From assembly GCA_016648135.1 (NCBI GenBank), contig JADDOH010023049.1, positions 1 to 64,000 of the forward strand: a DNA stretch of 64,000 nt, in the 5' to 3' direction. The position numbers and the translations under genes are program-made. Every line of letters starts with the position of its first letter. The first letter of the stretch is position 1. The notes below the pieces were generated by a model. It was not told where the DNA came from and made no database searches. It was given only the letters and a program-made list of their open reading frames with translations. Positions 20,804 to 32,798 of the stretch are shown here, in pieces. This stretch comes from Agrypnia vestita. Its lineage: Eukaryota > Arthropoda > Insecta > Trichoptera > Phryganeidae.

Positions 20804-22739
20804 CACTCCCCCGCACTGTGAGATTTACATCTTGGGACCGGTCATCTGAGGAACACATTCCATTTGCGCCGTGAATTCTAAGTCCGCGCACCGGTCCGCG
20901 GGCCCCGACGGCGCTGGCCACTGTTTCATCGACGAGAGTGACGGTCGAACCCTCATCGAGAAGCGCGTAAATTTTCACTTGACCTCGGGGCCCACTCACA
21001 GTCACCAACAAAACTTTTAACAGTACGGCATATCGCCCATTGTCCAATTTTGCGTGCCCCACTGTATCATCGCGGGGCGCCGTAACATTCGTCGCGGGGG
21101 TGGTAGTTGGGGCGGCCGCGGCGGCGCCGCTTGACCCGCGCGGTGGCGCGCTTCGCGGGGCGCCTCGCCCGCCTCGCCGATGTTGATCGCGGCCACGCCC
21201 GCCTCGCCCGCCGCGCCCGGATCGATGTTCTTCAGCGGCTTGGGGCGGGCGGCGATTTTCTTCTAAGTGCAGCGAGTGGTGGTGTGGTGCTCGGCATCCA
21301 TTTTCGCCGCACCGCTTGGCCTTGCAGTTAGGCAACATATGCCCCCTTGTCAGGCAATTAAAGCAGACAGCGGCCCGCCTTGCCAATGTCCATCTCTCCC
21401 GTATGGGTTTATTCCAATACGCCCTACAATCCAGCAGGGCGTGATTTGCCATATGGCAGGCGCAGCATCTGGCGGCGCTCGTTGACGGTCTACTTTCTTC
21501 ACCGTCTTCCGTCAATTGGTGAACTTGACCGCTTCGGCGGGCGGTCATCTTCTGGCTCGCTTTTGGCCTACATCCGGCGTACGGCGCCATGTCCAATATG
21601 TCGACCAGCCAGTCCGATAAGTCCTTTATTGTAATGTTGGTTGGTCCGCCTCTCCTTGAGTTCAGCCACATTAATTTCGCCGACATGGGAAGCTTGCCGA
21701 CCATTTCTGTAAGTAGCTGCGGTGACGTCAGGTATTTCCGGTCAAAGCCATGCACGGTCGCCACCACATTTCTGATGGCTATAGCATAATCCGTCAGCGC
21801 GTCTATCGGCGAATCTTCAGTGATCCGTGGGTGGCGGCGGACTCTTTCCAGCATGCTATCAATAATGTCCTCGGAATTGCCGAAGCGGTTTTTCAGTGTC
21901 CGCATAATCTCCTCCAAATTCTGTGGGTCCACTAGAAGCGGCGCGACTGCTTCGCGCGCTCGTCCTTTCAGCGCCGTTTGTAGGCGCATAATATTTTCAG
22001 GCGGCGACAATCCACATAAAACTGACGACTGCTCATACTGCGCCAGGAAAGTCGGCCACTCGAAGGGGTCTCCGGAAAAATGCGGCAATTCTTTGACGCC
22101 TGATTGTCGCGCCAAAATTGCTGAAACCGGCGCCTCTCCCGCAGTAGGTTGTGAGCGAGTGCTGTTGGCCTGGCGTGAATTGAGCGCCTCTTCAATCAGT
22201 GAGTTGACCATCCGTCTTTGTTCCGGATGGCTCAGGACCCAATCTCTCGTGAATGTGCTCGGTTCTGGACAACGGCCCCGCTGTCCAGATCGGTCTGATG
22301 ACACAATCGCGTACTCCTCCATGACGTCATCGGCCGCGGCAACTGGTGGGCGGCGGGTGGTGACGTCATCGGCCGCGACAACTGGTGAGCGGCGAGTGGT
22401 GACGTCATCGGTGGCGGCTGGTGTCGGCCGCTTGGGTGTGACATCATCAGCGGCGACCGAGGCTGGTCGCTTGGATGCCGCCCTGGTCGGTTGCACATTT
22501 GCAGCTTCGGATGCGTCTGCCTTTGCTGAGCAGATCCGGATGAGCGCCTCCGCGTGCTCTCGCTGGAGTTCTCGTATGAGCTGCTGTTGGCGTCGGATCT
22601 CCGCCGCTTGCCGGCGGACGGTGTCCTCCGTGGATGTCGTGGAGGCCCGGTCCACTTCAGAACCGGCTCGTTCCGGTGCCACAGGCTCGTCCTGGTCGTG
22701 GTCTCCCCCAACAGAGTGTCTCGATCCCTCTTGAGACAT
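20804..22739 (-). pseudogene. Bel/Pao Gag-protease, cut by the LINE
   Basis: The frame starts at the ATG at 22739 (MSQEGSRHSV). In order: a coiled-coil-like region (residues 41-75), a four-unit repeat around ADDVTTRRP (about 93-142), the capsid-type DUF1759 region with PHFSGDPFEWPTFLAQYE (219-236), two CX2CX4HX4C zinc knuckles (425-438 and 459-472), a glycine/arginine-rich linker, and the start of the retroviral-type aspartic protease (ALLDEGST, 592-599). Translation now ends two codons inside the LINE, at 20799. Gag would assemble particles and the protease mature them. The reading frame itself is intact up to the insertion. Confidence 0.85.
22316..22460 (-). repeat. Minisatellite inside gag
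   Basis: Four degenerate units of roughly 42-48 bp share GACGTCATCGGC. They encode the ADDVTTRRP-type repeat in the Gag N-terminal half. Confidence 0.75.
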
Positions 22740-22960
22740 GGTGGTCGTCAGCGAAGCTCAGATCTCCGGCTCGAACAGGACCAAAATGTTCCGGATGGGA
22801 ACACCTTTTTTATGCGGCTCAGTAGTCTTCGCTGGTGGGGCAGAGATCGCCACCAGAATTTGCAGTGAAGCTCGTAGTCCGTGGATATGCCAGAAGTCAA
22901 ACGCCGAAGTAGTGCTTTTATCGTATTAAAGTCGAAGAAAAAATCCGAAGCGAAGTCCAA
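22740..22960 (-). other. Bel/Pao leader and possible primer-binding site
   Basis: Between the Gag start and the repeat-rich DNA to the right, the minus strand reads CACTGCAAATTC then TGGTGGCGATCTCTGCC. A TGG just after a CA end is what a tRNA primer site next to an LTR would look like. The tRNA was not matched, so this is tentative. Confidence 0.3.
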
Positions 22961-23084
22961 GTCAGAAAGCAGTGGTCACAAAAATCCAAGAAAGCAGAGT
23001 CCAAAGTAGGTGAGCAGGGTCAGAAAGAAAAGGCAGCAAGAAGATTGTCCAAATAGCGGTTCTCGTACCGACGCGGGTGGCGTA

Positions 23085-23285
23085 TCTCACGAAATTATTT
23101 TATATAATATTTTAGAATAATGGAATTTATACATCTGTGAAATTGTAAATAAACCCCGATTCTCACGAGATTATTTTATATAATTTTCTAGAATAATGGA
23201 ATTTATACATCTGTGAAATTGTAAATAAACCCCGATTCTCACGGAATTACTCTATATAATTTTAAACGAAATGAAAATCTAGATT
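23085..23285. repeat. Tandem repeat, about 76-bp unit
   Basis: Two nearly identical units (from about 23085 and 23161) share TGGAATTTATACATCTGTGA and end AATAAACCCCGAT. A third unit begins TCTCACGGAATTA and then diverges. It lies just outside the presumed 5' end of the Bel/Pao element. Confidence 0.85.
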
Positions 23286-23520
23286 ATTATGGGCTGAACC
23301 TGATACCCCGCGAGATCAGCTATATATTTTTCACTAGACGTATTTTTAATCCCAGAATTTATTCGCTATAATTTTAACGGACTCTTACTATTAAACATAA
23401 ACAAAAAAAATTATTAAAATAAACTAAATATTCTTTCGATAACTAAAATAAACCCGGTCTAATCGAAACATTTCATATAACGAAATATTATATGCCTTAC
23501 AAATGTAAAAATTAAAATGA

Positions 23521-24108
23521 GACCTCGCGTATTTAGCAAAGATAGGTATTTTATAAGACTTATTTAAAATCGAATCTGTTAGTAACAACTCCTTTATCTT
23601 TTAACAACTTCCCGCGTGTTTAGCATAAAATAGGTATCTTTATAACGCACAGCTAGTTTCCAGAGATCCGCCAATACTATACTTAGTAAAACGAAAATTT
23701 AACTAAATTTGAACTCTACCGTTTCCTGAAATTCTGCGAATATTATTCTGTGAACCTAGTAAGACGACAAAAATAATTAACTTTATAGAACATAGTGATT
23801 TCCGAAGTTCCGATATGCCAGATTAATTACCTTTATAAAATAAAATCAATCCCGTACTCTGAGTTAAAACCCTTTTAACAGGACCTCGCGTATTTAGCAT
23901 AAGATAGGTATTTTTACAAGATTTATTAACAATTTCCCGCGTGTTTAGCATAAAATAGGTATCTTTATAACGCACAGCTAGTTTCCGGAGATCTGCAAAT
24001 ATCAGTTCTATATATGCCGGACTAATCAACTTAATAAAGCGCAGTAATTTCCGAAGTTCTAATATGCCAAATTAATTACCCTTTATAAAATAAAATCAAA
24101 CCCGTACC
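23521..24108. repeat. Diverged duplication, about 360-bp spacing
   Basis: The block GACCTCGCGTATTTAGCA with CCGCGTGTTTAGCATAAAAT and ATAACGCACAGCTAGTTTCC occurs at about 23521-23680 and again at 23882-24005. The phrase ATATGCCAGATTAATTACC near 23814 recurs near 24064. Bel/Pao LTRs of silkmoth are recalled to carry tandem repeats, so this may be LTR sequence, but no second LTR is in view. Confidence 0.7.
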
Positions 24109-24109
24109 C

Positions 24110-26074
24110 CCCTTTTCTTTTATCGTGAGCAATGTCGAAGAGTATATTTACCCGTATACCACTTTCACTTGAAGTTAAACTATAATTTTCACCCACTGAG
24201 ACACTCTAAGTCGACGGTAATTATCACTCACGGTAATTATCACTAAAAAAAACAACCGACGCAGATTTCGCACTCCCGTAGACGTTCACACCCAACTCCC
24301 TGATTTCTGCTGTGTCTTGACATTTTAAACCCCCCCTAGCAGCCAAAGGTCCTAAGTCGTGTGTTTCCAGGATTTTCAATATCCTACTTTCCTTGAAACC
24401 TAAATCTTTGTTCCTAAGATTCAATTTGGCAAAAAAAAACCATATCTCCACTCGGATATGTCAGTTGATCCCACCTCCTGTTGCCGTCTCTGTCTCCATC
24501 CCTGTGCCCGTATTTGGGACGGACTCAGTGGCTTCGGACGAATTGAACTCGCTTCACAAGCGCGATAATTAATTTTTAATATTTAATTTCTAAGTTCAGT
24601 CCATATTGTCGTTTGATCAACCGTAACCACAATCTATCGGGTACTCCCCTAATCATAGTTGATGTTTCTTCATTATCTACCATTATCATGTCCCGTTCCC
24701 TCGTATTTTCACTCGTCTTTATCGGAAATTTAACGTTTCTTGGCCGCTATATCATGGGATCAATTTCCATATATTCACCACGTGCACACTGCATACCTAG
24801 ATATAACAATCATCCAAAGGTACTATACCTAATTTTAAATTAATTTTGGGCGATCTTTTCTCGTGAATCACCCAATGAATCCTGTCTTTTTGCCCGCGGC
24901 TCTCCGCGCACAGGGACGTATTAGTTCCCTCCGTTGCGGAATTTAAACATAATTTGTAACCATTTATTATTATTTTTATTGGCAGTAAGATTGATCCACA
25001 AAATAACTATGTTACATAGACAGTGAATATTCTCGAACAATATAATACTGGAAGAGTACTATTCGCTATAACACAATAAACTATTAATGTAAGTTAAATT
25101 AAATTTTTAAATTCAGTGGAAGATTTTTAAGATCGTTTTGCTTTTAATTTTTCCCCAAAACAAAATAAATAAACAAATAAATAAACACACAGATACACAC
25201 TCACACAACCCACTATTGGACATGTTTTTATTATTCTTTTATCGATTGTATGTATGTGTTTTCGCGTAATTGGCCCAAAACTCTGTGCATCAATTATTGT
25301 CTTTTCTTCAAAGATTGATTAATTATATGGCTGTAAGAAACCCAATAAATGAAAACAAATAAAACAAATAAGTAAATAAACCTCCAGTGCCGCAGGCAAG
25401 GCGTCGGATTAATTCAGTGCTCATTTATTGCCAAGGCACTGGACGCCTCCGCTGATAACTATATACCGCTCACCATGTTCTTAGAGGTGTGTTGAAAGAT
25501 TGCTAGTATCTGTCGAATCGGTCTCAAGTAGTTGTCTGTATTTGTACGTTTATCATTGTTACATGCTCTTGCTATATCCGTTCCACTTCACATTATTGTT
25601 CCTCCCGTCTTCGAATTTCTATCACACTATGTTCTCCTATGTTTTTGGTACTTATATGCTTGCTTTTTACTTGCATTTACTCCTATATATATTTGTTTCA
25701 TTTATCCATCCATCTATAAGATCCCCATACGCTTTATCCTTTTATTTCATGTGTATATGGGCCGCAAATTCATATTATTTTATTTACAATATTCTTATCT
25801 AGATACACTTGTTCCAATTATGTTTTGTGGTTATTACTACCAAACCCGGCGAAATCTGAGCTAGAATAGCCAATCGTATACACGTTACCCGTCCTGTTGA
25901 AACTACGCTAACGTCGGACAGGTTTGTAGTGATTACATAGTTAATATATTGTATCTATATTCGAGTATATTATTTTCTTGTCGTGCCATTAATATGCTTA
26001 CACGTTATCGTTATCTCTTTCCTAACTGTATATACCGTCATTGCACAATTACCTATCTGTTGTAAAAGCCTGAA
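24110..26074. other. Non-coding, probably element-derived
   Basis: No gene is recognised. Patches of moderate GC content (24470-24560, 24880-24940, 25383-25460) alternate with AT-rich DNA. Near 25405-25460 TCAGTGC and GGCACTGGACGCCTC are short repeats of the flank. It may be part of a long LTR or a satellite block continuous with 22.9-26.4 kb. Confidence 0.35.
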
Positions 26075-26392
26075 GAGCGTTAGTCTACAGATAAATATAA
26101 TAGAATTATAGTTAACTTCTCTACCCGCCTACGTTATTCGACTCCCGCGAAACGAAAATGAATCATTATTCGCTCCTCGATAGAGCGTCAGTCTACAGAT
26201 AAATATAATGGAATTATAGTTAAATTTCCTATCTGCCTACGTTATCCGACTCCCGCGAAACGAAAATGAATCACTATTCGCTTCTCGACAGAGCGTTAGT
26301 CTACAGATAAATATAATGGAATTATAGTTAACTTTCCTATCTGCCTACGTTATCCGATTCCCGCGAAACGAAAATAAATCATTATCCGCTCA
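26075..26392. repeat. Three tandem copies of a 108-bp unit
   Basis: Units start with GAGCGT at 26075, 26183 and 26291. They share GTCTACAGATAAATATAATG and ACTCCCGCGAAACGAAAATG with about 90 percent identity by eye. Confidence 0.9.
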
Positions 26393-28189
26393 GTTAAGGT
26401 CACCCCTCTGGTACATCGTATACGTTTTAATCCGTGTTATTACAAATTATTTATGGGCGTTTTCCTCTCGCGATCCCCCGATTAGACCTGCCTTCCTTAG
26501 TTTTGCTCAATATTCTGCCTCTCTGTTGCACGGGGATCCACTCGAGATGAAGATATACGGCTCTTAAACGGTTTCAAAACCCGAGCAAAAAAGTCAATAA
26601 TTCAGAAACCTCGTGGAACTGTCAATATCATCGTCACCTTAGAGTAGACGTTAATCGGTTTTTTAACGGCTTAAACTGCAATAAACGCGACCTAAATCTA
26701 CGAAAGCCGTGTTCAGTATTTTTTTTGGGAAGCACATGTGGACCGCTCGGACCGCGCCGATCGTCAACCATTTGTACCAAACGCGGCTTTACCACAAGAT
26801 TAATATGTTTTATAAGAATTGAATATTAACTGCTCGTAACCTATATCCGATCAATCGCTACTAACTCCGTCCCAATACTAGCGTTTCATCATCCCCAAAT
26901 TTTTGTAGCGCCAATACTCCGCCAGGTGGGTTTAGCTCAATTTTTTCCCGCGTAGCATTTAAATCATCTTAGAGTTCAAAATAAAATAATAAAATAAAAT
27001 AAATAAAAAATCTATAGAAACAGGTGATTCATCACAACATCAAACAACCCTTCATATGCTATCCGTTTTTACCATCCATTATTCAAAATTACAAAACACC
27101 TGGCATTTTAATTAATAATACAGAACATGGTATGTACCATTCAAATTATTGAAAAATAATGGATAAGTACATATTGTAATGGTCTTAAAATAAAAACAAA
27201 TATATGACAGTACCTACTGCCAAATATACCAATCAAATTAAAAGGCAAGAATGATTTAATTTCAGAATGATGGCATGAACATGTTATTATTGAAGATAAC
27301 ATGTTCTTCCTATTAGTAACTGATTTGGTTTTAAAGTGTAGATAACATGTTCATCCCTATAATTTAAACATATTCTAATTATTTTTAAGTTCTGAACTTA
27401 TTTCCAATGGAAAGAGCGTACAGTATTTAGTTTAGACGGCTTATTAACTCATTTTTGACAAAAATGTTAGTTAACAACTTCTTGCCATGGGGTCTTCATA
27501 ATAAGAAAGAGTTGAAAGAAATCATATTTCTCATTCTTTTGAAATAAGTAATTTTCTGAACGTCGGTTCTTTGTATTATTTTCCGAACGCTTTTCTTGGA
27601 ATTTTCTTAATTCTGCGAGAGTTTTATGCTCATGTGTACTCATACATTTTTTTAAGTAATAGAAAAATCATGAGAAGGCAGGATGTAAGCTCATTTGCAG
27701 CGTTATTTCCGTTGCGAAAATGTTTTTTTTTTCACCCAAAGCTGCGCGTGTGTTAGCTATTTCAATTTTCAAAATTTCCCTTCTCCATTTCACACCCTCA
27801 CTGCTACCGCGGGACCTATCCCGGCTGTTTCTGTTGGAAATATTAAACTTTTAAAATGTAAATTTTATTTCACTGTTAAATGTTCACGAAATAAATTCCC
27901 TTGAAAAAAGTTTATTTTTATTAAATATTTTTCTATTATATGATTTCCTACTTATTTTGCTTCTTCTTCCTTATTTTCAAGAAATTCTATTATTCTTCCA
28001 TTGGAAAAAAACAAGGGTTTAAGATGTAGATGAATATAACAGACAAAATGAAGAACTGATAAGATTTGATAAGGGAAGAAGATATAAAAAAATGTAATGC
28101 TCACGTATATGTAGTTACAGAGCGCCATAGCTCTGTACTGCAAGCTATTTTAGCAAATTTGGTTTCTGAGAAACTGGCTTAAACATTGA
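26393..28189. other. Non-coding stretch with one exact hairpin
   Basis: No gene is seen. GAACATGTTAT (27277-27287) pairs exactly with ATAACATGTTC (27296-27306), and GATAACATGTTC occurs again near 27342. Frames near 27571-27904 look like chance. Confidence 0.4.
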
Positions 28190-28567
28190 GCGAAGATTGT
28201 GATGTACGAAATGAAAAGAATCTTGCCTCGTATGTGTGGCAAGAATGAAGATATTAGAAATGAATGTTAAGCTAATCTTAGCATAATTAATAGAATTAAA
28301 AAAGGGTCGCCGGATGGTTTGAGCATGTTAAGAGAATGAATAAGGAAAGAATGGCAGGTAAGAAAGACATATAACGCAAGTGTTATTATATGATTAACCA
28401 GAAACTGGAAGATAGTTCAGTTAGAAACCTCGACAACTATCGAGCTTGCATGCGAAGATGTATGAATATCGATGAGGCGAGAGTTGTATGTCAGCGCAGA
28501 AGAGTGTGGCGCTCTATCCATTCTCCTTACCCCACGAGGAAACGGCGTGATGGTTGGTAAGTAAATA
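28190..28567 (+). mobile_element. Decayed tail of an RTE-like element
   Basis: The nucleotide sequence matches, in opposite orientation, the better preserved copy at 31775-32250: GCATGCGAAGATGTATGAAT, AGAGTGTGGCGCTCTATCC and GATGGTTGGTAAGTAA. Many frameshifts are present. Confidence 0.75.
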
Positions 28568-28913
28568 ACTATAACCTTGCCCCGTGTTAACTTGAGAGAG
28601 ATACATACGTGGAAAAATACGAAATAATTCTTATACTCGCAGTTGAACAATTTTTACAATACTCTGAGAATTTTATATCATAAATCTTTGATATACAGCC
28701 TGTTAAGTGATATTGTACCGTGAAAAGATTTTATTGGCAGTCGCTATTTTATTGACATACCATTTTACTGGAAAACTGTCATCCTTTAATGTGTCACTTC
28801 CACACGTCCATGGCCCTTTGTATCTGCAAACATTTTCCTCGATGACTATAAATCGTCACAATTGCTCCACTTTGCACCTCCATATTCATTCACTTTTTCA
28901 TATTTTGGCACGG

Positions 28914-28998
28914 GTTTGACAGTTATGGACAATGAATCAGAAATAGTTTGAATATGAGTTTGACAGTTATAGACGCTGAATCAAAAATAGTTTGAATA
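28914..28998. repeat. Two tandem copies of a 44-bp unit
   Basis: GTTTGACAGTTAT starts at 28914 and 28958. Each is followed by GAATCA-AATAGTTTGAATA. Confidence 0.85.
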
Positions 28999-29165
28999 CT
29001 TATGACTATATTACAATCTGTATCACGTATACATATATAGATAGATATATCACAGTGACTGTATCATTATCTGTATATACAAGAATACTAATACAAAAGA
29101 ACTGGCTCTCAGAAATGTGCAAGATCGAGAAAAAATAACTCGCTCTATAAATCATCGAATACTAT

Positions 29166-29710
29166 TGTCACGGAATGGCAAGGTAAAGGAATTGTGCACT
29201 GTCCGAATTCCTTGTAATATGTCACAACACTATCGAAGAATTGAGGATGATCTACAATATTCGTAAAATGCCTGGAATGACCGAGAAGCGACGAGGACCT
29301 TCCCTAAATACTAGAATATTCTAGAAAGTACGAAAATACCAGCATTTGGGTATAAATACGGAACTACACCGCGGCGCAGCTCAGTCGTCGTGTTTGACAG
29401 TAAGTTCAGTGCGAATTCGGCCGCAAGACGATGCCCAGTGTGGCTAATTGTGAGGTAATCGAACAATCGAGCGGTGTACCAAAGTGGCGATAAGTGCGAG
29501 ATTCGGATAGAATGTTCGTTCTAGTAAATGTTGTATACGTGGTACCCAGTGATAAAGTGTTCATTTACGAGTGATATATTGCGAAATAGTGTAATTTAAA
29601 GAATAGCTTTATGTTTAATTCGTTTTGTAAGTGATATTATATATTGAATAATTAATAAATAAATCACTAATAAATTTCCCGTGTTTTCATTCATTCCTCC
29701 CGTTGCCACA
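29166..29710 (+). mobile_element. Probable solo LTR
   Basis: It begins TGTCACGGAATGGCAAGG and ends CCTCCCGTTGCCACA, so it has TG...CA ends over 545 bp. It contains a complete promoter (29313-29390) and AATAAA-type signals near 29660 and 29672. No exact target duplication was found (CTAT and ATAT flank it). No gag or pol is adjacent, so recombination to a solo LTR is the simplest reading. Confidence 0.5.
29313..29390 (+). promoter_or_regulatory. Core promoter with heat-shock-element trimer
   Basis: AGAATATTCTAGAA (29313-29326) fits GAAnnTTCnnGAA, the binding pattern of heat-shock factor. TATAAATA lies at 29351, and the arthropod initiator TCAGTC at 29381, exactly 30 bases after the TATA box. 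The spacing is textbook for RNA polymerase II. It could make the LTR stress-inducible; this is inference from the motifs. Confidence 0.65.
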
Positions 29711-30439
29711 ATATGTGATATTATTAATATTTTTGAGAGTGTTGCGGTAAATTCGGAGAAGATACGAAAGAATTCCGACTCTACCTATTACTTCATCTTC
29801 AGGTGTTCTATGAATTGTAATAATAATAGGTGTCATAATATTTTTACTTCTGTAAATAAAAATCAAACACGTACTGAAATATTTATTTTATCTTGCAACA
29901 GTCAAGCTAAGAAATATTTTATCGTCAAAATACACAATTTTCTGTGCTACAATATCCATCACTTATGCTACAAAACTTCTAGATGGCATTGTTCTCACTC
30001 TCTTAACTCGTGGCCGAAATATATATAATTTTCTATATAACAATAGTTAGTCTGTTTAAATATTCATTTTTCGTAAATACTTTCACATTTACCATGAAAA
30101 CTGTAATTAAAAAATAATAAGATAAAATTCCAACACTTTTTATCCAAAAAAATTAAAATTATATATGTGTTTTTATTTATATACCGCTAGGACATTTACG
30201 AGTATACTACTGATAAATGTAAAACTGAAATTCACAAATGTAAAGTATATAATTTTTTACAGGTTATTATTTTAAGTGTCTGTGGTCAGATGGTATACTA
30301 ATATATTTTATATTTATCATCTTTTTTATCTTAACATTGCAATGAAATGTGCTCTGAAATCTTGCGTGGCATAAATCAATGGTCAATCGTCTAATAAAAA
30401 TCAAAATTATTAAATATGTGTATACACAGTATTGATTCA
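29711..30439. other. AT-rich spacer without a recognised gene
   Basis: A frame at 29681-30028 partly overlaps the LTR end and resembles no family. Nothing else is seen. Confidence 0.45.
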
Positions 30440-30640
30440 AACAATTTTAATATATCAAAACCAAATTATTAATCAATTAGAAAGACATACAGAAAAATCA
30501 AATCAACAAAAAAAAATTTGGCTGGTATTCGAACACAGACCACCTCGCTTTCCGGGCAAGTATGCTACCATTTCACCATATCAGCCCCATACCATTTCGT
30601 CAATATATCGACCTTATCTGTAGGTCACATTTATTAAATT
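30440..30640 (-). repeat. tRNA-like repeat, copy C
   Basis: It shares with the 37-kb and 42-kb copies the left flank TTAATCAATTAGAAAGACAT, a degenerate tRNA-like core in reverse (TATTCGAACACAGACCACC, CTTTCCGGGCAAG) and the right flank ATATATCGACCTTATCTGTA. The B box is mutated relative to GGTTCGAATCC. Confidence 0.7.
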
Positions 30641-31159
30641 ATATCAATATTATTTTCAATGCTACTTAATAAAAGTTGATGTATGGATTACAAAGTAAAA
30701 GTTGTGCAAAGGCAAACAGAACACGTAATAATATGCTGCTTTAAAAACTTTTTAATGCCACAGAGATATGAAAAAAGTTCAGCGTCCCGCTGTGAGAATT
30801 CGCGAACGATGTTTCAATAAAAGAAATAATCTGAATGGCACGTGTTACAAGAATACCGTTATATTTCATAAAAGTGTGTATTATATTCGTGATAAAATTA
30901 AAAATTCTTGGAGTTGTTACGGAAATCGCATGACTTCACACATTAAATATTCAACATAACATCCTTTTTAAGAACAGATATTTTTTAGCACTCTTGCGAC
31001 ATCTATGTATTATTTTCGCACATTTTCTCATGGTCCTATGAGAAGCTTTAACAATTGAGCGCGCATAAGGAATTGTATGAAATTTATCGGGACGCGGGTA
31101 GAGTTATCAGACGCGAAAATGAAAATGAAAGATTTCGGGTACAGTAAAGAGGAACTCAC
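30641..31159. other. Spacer without a recognised gene
   Basis: AT-rich. Short frames at 30768-30959 and 31077-31280 are not convincing as genes. Confidence 0.4.
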
Positions 31160-31310
31160 CACACACCCAAGGCTGTTTTATGAGCAACAGCTCCCATATC
31201 GGTCCTACACTTTCGGAACCCACTTCGGCATTTTTGAAGCTGATGTGGTCATCCTCCTCGCGCTACTTAAACTCGTGTGAGTGCTAGTGGCGCGGGGAGG
31301 CGTCCAAACA
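31160..31310 (-). mobile_element. 3'-tail fragment of the R1-like LINE family
   Basis: On the minus strand GACCGATATGGGAGCTGTTG and CTCATAAAACAGCC match the tail of the LINE at 18192-18270 (GACCGATATGGGAGCTTTTG). Only the tail is present. Confidence 0.6.
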
Positions 31311-31774
31311 AAATCGCTTCACTGTCATCGATAGAAAACCATACCATACAGTACAATAGAATGAGATATGATACAATGACAAATATTTGAGGAAATTCCT
31401 CCACCCCTATCCTGACTCCCACCTCCTCATCCTTTTTCACTCATTATTTAACTCATTTCTTGGTACACTTTTTCTTTTTTCACATTCAATCACATACCAT
31501 TATTCATTCTTTACATTGCTTGTTGCTTACTTCTATTAATTAATTCAGAATAATTTAACTTTCTTCTTAACATCAGTGAATCTTTTTAATTGGTCTATGA
31601 AATGAACACTATACACATTATATGTTTAAAAAACTGTTAAGATTTCTTAATACATAAATTTTAAAAATACCATAGAGACAGTTGAACAAAGTACGGTAGT
31701 AGTCCCCTTAGGGAAAATGAAAAGAAAGTACAAATATACAATACAAGCAAACAGAGGACAGATGAGAGTTTTCT
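31311..31774. other. Spacer without a recognised gene
   Basis: Pyrimidine-rich and AT-rich sequence. Nothing coding is recognised. Confidence 0.45.
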
Positions 31775-32250
31775 TACTTACTAACTATCGTGGCGTTTCC
31801 CCGTGGGAGTAAGCAGAGAGGATAGAGCGCCACACTCTTCCGTCCTGACATACAACTCTCGCCTAGTCCACATTCATACATCTTCGCATGCATTGAGGCT
31901 TCTAACGGGACCACCTTCCAGTATCTGGTTAATCTGGTCGTGCCACGTCTTCCGCGGTCGCCCTCTATTTCTGTCACCATCAACACTTGCGTTATATATA
32001 TTTTTTCCATTCTTTCCTCATTCATTCGCTCAACATGCCCAAACCATCTGAGCGACCCTTTTTTAATTCTGTGAATTATGGTAAGATCAGCTTTACTTTC
32101 ATTTCTAATATCTTCATTCTTTATTCTATCATAAATGGATTTGCCACACGTTCGTCTGAGGGATCTTATCTCCACTACATTCAGTCTACTTTTGTTCCTT
32201 TTCTGCCAGCTCCAGGCTTCACTTCCATACATCAGTGCTGGTTTTTCGGG
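31775..32250 (-). pseudogene. RTE-like reverse transcriptase, C-terminal end
   Basis: An open frame of 152 codons reads MYGSEAWSWQKRNKSRLNVV, then IRSLRRTCGKSIYDRIKN and LRWFGHVERMNEER, the closing region of many insect RTE-like polyproteins. The polymerase is missing. Two other copies lie at 28190-28567 (+) and 35800-36340 (-), and this one is the best preserved. Confidence 0.8.
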
Positions 32251-32483
32251 TACAATAATTAATACATAAATTGATTCAATAATATTTTAATACTTTTTTT
32301 AAAGACGCTGTTTTGATATGAAATTTAAAACTACCATTTGCATTTATTTAATTTTTTTCGTGCATCTCATGTGATACTTTAATAAAAAAAATATTCGTGA
32401 TTTTTACCGCCGTACGTACATTCTTTCAAATGAAATATGAGGTATCAAGGTGGTAAAATGATAAAAAATCTATCTACCTTATA

Positions 32484-32798
32484 CAGGTTGTCTCATAGCT
32501 AGTAGTAAAAATTTAACAGGTAGATTCCTGCCTTTAAAATCTGAAAATCATTAAAGTAACTTATGTCAATTATGAAAAATTCATTTGCTTTATTACTATT
32601 CAAATAAAATGATATAAAACCGGGGATAAATATATTTTAATTTTTGCTTTTAGTTTATGTTATTTTAGTTTTTATAATTTTATTCAATTTGTATTTTTAA
32701 ATTTTTCATAATCGATATAAGTTATTAACTTTTAAACATTTTCATTATTAAGGCAGGAATCCAGCTGTAAAATTTTTCCTATTAACATGAGATACCCT
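32484..32798. mobile_element. 315-bp MITE with about 100-bp inverted ends
   Basis: The left end runs from ACAGGTTGTCTCAT through GATTCCTGCCTT and TTATGTCAATTATGAAAAAT. The right end gives the same series in reverse complement (GATTCCTGCCTTAATAATG, TTATATCGATTATGAAAAAT). The GATTCCTGCCTT phrase links it to the MITE at 43363-43617. Confidence 0.75.

Noticed and set aside
31077..31280. 67-codon plus-strand frame as a gene
   Set aside because: It overlaps the antisense tail of the LINE family and shows no protein similarity.
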